Under the pieces are notes generated by a model. The model had not been told where the DNA came from and did not search any database. It was given only the letters and a program-made list of their open reading frames with translations. Position numbers and translations under genes: made by a program. A DNA stretch of 64,000 bases from Bradyrhizobium macuxiense (lineage in GTDB: Bacteria; Pseudomonadota; Alphaproteobacteria; Rhizobiales; Xanthobacteraceae), in NCBI RefSeq assembly GCF_007993935.1, contig NZ_VITY01000001.1, positions 434,001 to 498,000 of the forward strand. The letters run 5' to 3'. How positions within the stretch are numbered: the stretch's first letter is position 1; each line of letters begins with the position of its first letter. Positions 62,169 through 64,000 of the stretch are shown piece after piece.

Positions 62169-63323
62169 TTACAGCACTGCGCGCAGCCCCGGAACGCGCC
62201 GAGCCAGCAATCCGACGACCAGAAAGCTGGCGACCACGCCGACGAGGCTTGCCAACAGGAATTTCCATTGCGGGGCAACGGTCCAATCGTGCATGACGCG
62301 GGTCACCGCGATCAGCACAGGGGCGTGCAGAACGTAAACGCCGAAGGCATTCCGACTGAGGAACCCAGTCACCGGGCCCTGCCAGTCGAACAGGTCACGA
62401 TACAGCACCACCAACCCAAGGCTGAGCGAGGCGCAGGTTGCCGACCGCCAAAAGTCCATGCCTGCCGCCTGCCAATGCCAACCGCCGCCGTAGTCGGCCA
62501 GCCGACCTTCGAGGGCTCCCCCAAAGACGACGATTGCGGCCCACAGCGCGATGCTCCCGACCAGCCCGCAGACCAGCCAGCGCCGTCCTGCGCCGCTCGA
62601 AATCTGTCGCAGCCAATCGCCCCGCCACGCCGCGACTCCGGCGACGAACATGAAGGGGTACTGCGGCGCGTCGTGGATGGCGATGTTGAGGATGGTGCCG
62701 CCTTCTGGCGCCAGCAGCCCCACCGCGAACGTCACGGCGCTCATCGCCAGGACAAAGCCGAGCACAGCGGCGAGGCTCGGTATCGCCCGGGCGGAGGGCT
62801 GGCCGATCGGATGGAATCTGCAAACCAGCGCAAAGCAGCCGGAAAACAGCAACAGCACAAGGCAGAACCAGAGCGGGCCGGAGCCGTCAAGAAGTTGGCC
62901 GTTGGAGACGTGGTGCAACCAGTCCTCGGTGAAACTCCGGCGCGGCTCCGACCACCATGATCCCGCCACGTAGTACTCCGTCAGCGGTCCGATAACCCCG
63001 ATATAAAGAAGCAGGGGTAAGCCGAGCCGGTACAGCCGTTCCTTCAAGAAGCCGGCGACGCCGCGGCGAGCGACCATGCTGGCGGCAAAATATCCGGCGA
63101 TGCCGAACAGCAGCCCCATCGAGACCGCGTGCTGAAGCGCCTGATAGGCCGCAAAGGCCACCCGGGTGCCCAGGCCCAACGGTGGGTGTTCGCGATAGTA
63201 CCAGCTTCCAAACGGCGAGTAGGTGACGGCGGCATGCATGACCACCACCATGCTGATCGCCGACCAGCGCAGATTGTCGATATAAAGGAGTCTGTGGGTG
63301 GTCGGTCGAACGGGCTGTACCAT
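62169..63323 (-). CDS. Acyltransferase_3-family membrane protein
   Basis: A 384-aa protein with about ten hydrophobic segments and the N-terminal motif RLLYIDNLRWSAISMVVVMH (Arg and the catalytic His of the acyltransferase_3 fold). It is of the OpgC/glucan or exopolysaccharide acyl-modifying type. The start MVQPVRPTTHR at 63323 is chosen because GGAG lies 6 nt upstream; an in-frame ATG four codons earlier lacks one. The AraC regulator upstream on the same strand may control it. Confidence 0.86.
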   Translation of the reverse strand: MVQPVRPTTHRLLYIDNLRWSAISMVVVMHAAVTYSPFGSWYYREHPPLGLGTRVAFAAYQALQHAVSMGLLFGIAGYFAASMVARRGVAGFLKERLYRLGLPLLLYIGVIGPLTEYYVAGSWWSEPRRSFTEDWLHHVSNGQLLDGSGPLWFCLVLLLFSGCFALVCRFHPIGQPSARAIPSLAAVLGFVLAMSAVTFAVGLLAPEGGTILNIAIHDAPQYPFMFVAGVAAWRGDWLRQISSGAGRRWLVCGLVGSIALWAAIVVFGGALEGRLADYGGGWHWQAAGMDFWRSATCASLSLGLVVLYRDLFDWQGPVTGFLSRNAFGVYVLHAPVLIAVTRVMHDWTVAPQWKFLLASLVGVVASFLVVGLLARRVPGLRAVL

Positions 63324-63440
63324 GGGCGTCTCCAATGCTGGACGCCGAACATGGTGGCGAAGACCGAGCCGGTCGCGCCGAAAGTCGCAGTTTGGGTCGC
63401 CGAAACCCGCAAAGCCTGGCCGTTTGCGACAATCGGCGCG

Positions 63441-64000
63441 TCAGACCGGTCCGGCCAGGGTCCGTTTGCGGAATGTGCTCGGCGTTTCTCCAGTCACCGC
63501 CTTGAACGCGCGATTGAACGGGCCGATCGACTCGAAGCCGGCATCCAGTGCAATCGTCAGGATCGGGACCCGCGCCTGGCCGGCATCGGCCAGGGCCGAG
63601 CGCGCTTCCGCCAGCCGGTAGGAGTTGACGAAGCGGGCGAAGTTGCCATAGCCGAGCCGCTGATTGATGAGCTGGCGCACGCGGTATTCCGGCGTGTCGA
63701 GCCGCTTGGCCAGGCTGGCGATGGTCATGCTGCCGTCGCGGTAGGCCCGCTCCACCTCCATGACCGTCTGCAAACGCCGATAGAGGGCCGCTTCCGCGTC
63801 GGTCATTTCAGATATTGATGGGGCCGGTTCCGATGCCGGCGCCGCTGCGGCTACCGCGGAGACCGGGCTTGCCCGATGCAAGCGGAACAAGGCGGCAGCA
63901 AGCGCGATGCCGAGCACACCGGGAAGCGCTGGTGTCATCGCGAGATTGCTTGACCCAATCAGCGTGCAGCCCACGATCGCGAGGCCCAAACCCCATGCGA
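63441..64000 (-). CDS. AraC-family regulator, N-terminus beyond the window
   Basis: The C-terminal part of an AraC-type regulator, open to the window end at 64000. The visible 186 residues hold one or two hydrophobic segments (AIVGCTLIGSSN and PGVLGIALAAALFRLHRA), a linker, then two helix-turn-helix units: MTIASLAKRLDTPEYRVRQL and VPILTIALDAGFESIGPFNR, followed by ETPSTFRKR. The membrane-anchored N-terminal domain indicates a sensor type. A TTG at 63989 is only an internal candidate start. Confidence 0.85.
   Translation of the reverse strand, partial: AWGLGLAIVGCTLIGSSNLAMTPALPGVLGIALAAALFRLHRASPVSAVAAAAPASEPAPSISEMTDAEAALYRRLQTVMEVERAYRDGSMTIASLAKRLDTPEYRVRQLINQRLGYGNFARFVNSYRLAEARSALADAGQARVPILTIALDAGFESIGPFNRAFKAVTGETPSTFRKRTLAGPV

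Overview
The window looks like a chromosomal segment of a Bradyrhizobium-type alphaproteobacterium (Nitrobacteraceae). The DNA is GC-rich, the gene orders are typical of that group (fabD-fabG-acpP-fabF-mltG; rpsF-rpsR-DUF2232-rplI; radA-cvpA-purF), there are two closely related branched-chain amino-acid type binding proteins, and the gaps hold many REP-like palindromes of the kind scattered through rhizobial genomes. No rRNA, tRNA, prophage, CRISPR array or intact insertion sequence was seen.

Layout. 0-7.1 kb: fatty-acid synthesis on the minus strand (fabD, fabG, acpP, fabF), then mltG, plus a TetR regulator overlapping a fatty-acid desaturase. 7.1-9.9 kb: ribosomal proteins S6, S18 and L9 with a DUF2232 membrane protein. 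9.9-14 kb: a TetR-thioesterase operon, a Pro/Ala-rich protein with a haem c motif, cyclopropane-fatty-acid synthase and two possible small proteins. 14.3-24.6 kb: dnaB, alr, exonuclease III, a TauE/SafE exporter, two exported unknowns, radA, cvpA and purF. 24.6-31.9 kb: an SDR, an NHL-repeat protein, an orphan substrate-binding protein, DUF2147 and DUF3313 envelope proteins, and a TetR regulator with matching palindromes on both sides. 31.9-43.9 kb: an MFS pump overlapping der, a lipoprotein and TPR protein, an acyl-CoA synthetase, panB, an NnrU-type protein, prfC, the guanidinium exporter gdx (sugE) behind a guanidine-II riboswitch, and pit with its DUF47 partner. 44-48.7 kb: a complete LIV-type ABC transporter. 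48.7-51.2 kb: a short disturbed region with a truncated PAS-family copy, an inverted-repeat-bounded low-GC gene and a 39-aa membrane protein. 51.2-64 kb: accessory metabolism, including a cytochrome P460, a Tat-exported epoxide hydrolase, a winged-helix/TPR regulator, an HlyD protein, DUF1254, a GST, an alpha/beta hydrolase fused to a LuxR domain, an FAD monooxygenase with a Bug binding protein, an acyltransferase and an AraC regulator cut by the window end.

The best-supported regulatory find is the guanidine-II (mini-ykkC) riboswitch at 41746-41792: two short hairpins with ACGA loops just ahead of gdx. Other points of note are palindromes placed as operators for three TetR systems, a hairpin covering the ribosome binding site of the secreted protein at 20032, and a mosaic of palindromic repeats joined by a common linker. 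All calls come from reading the sequence; no database search was run.
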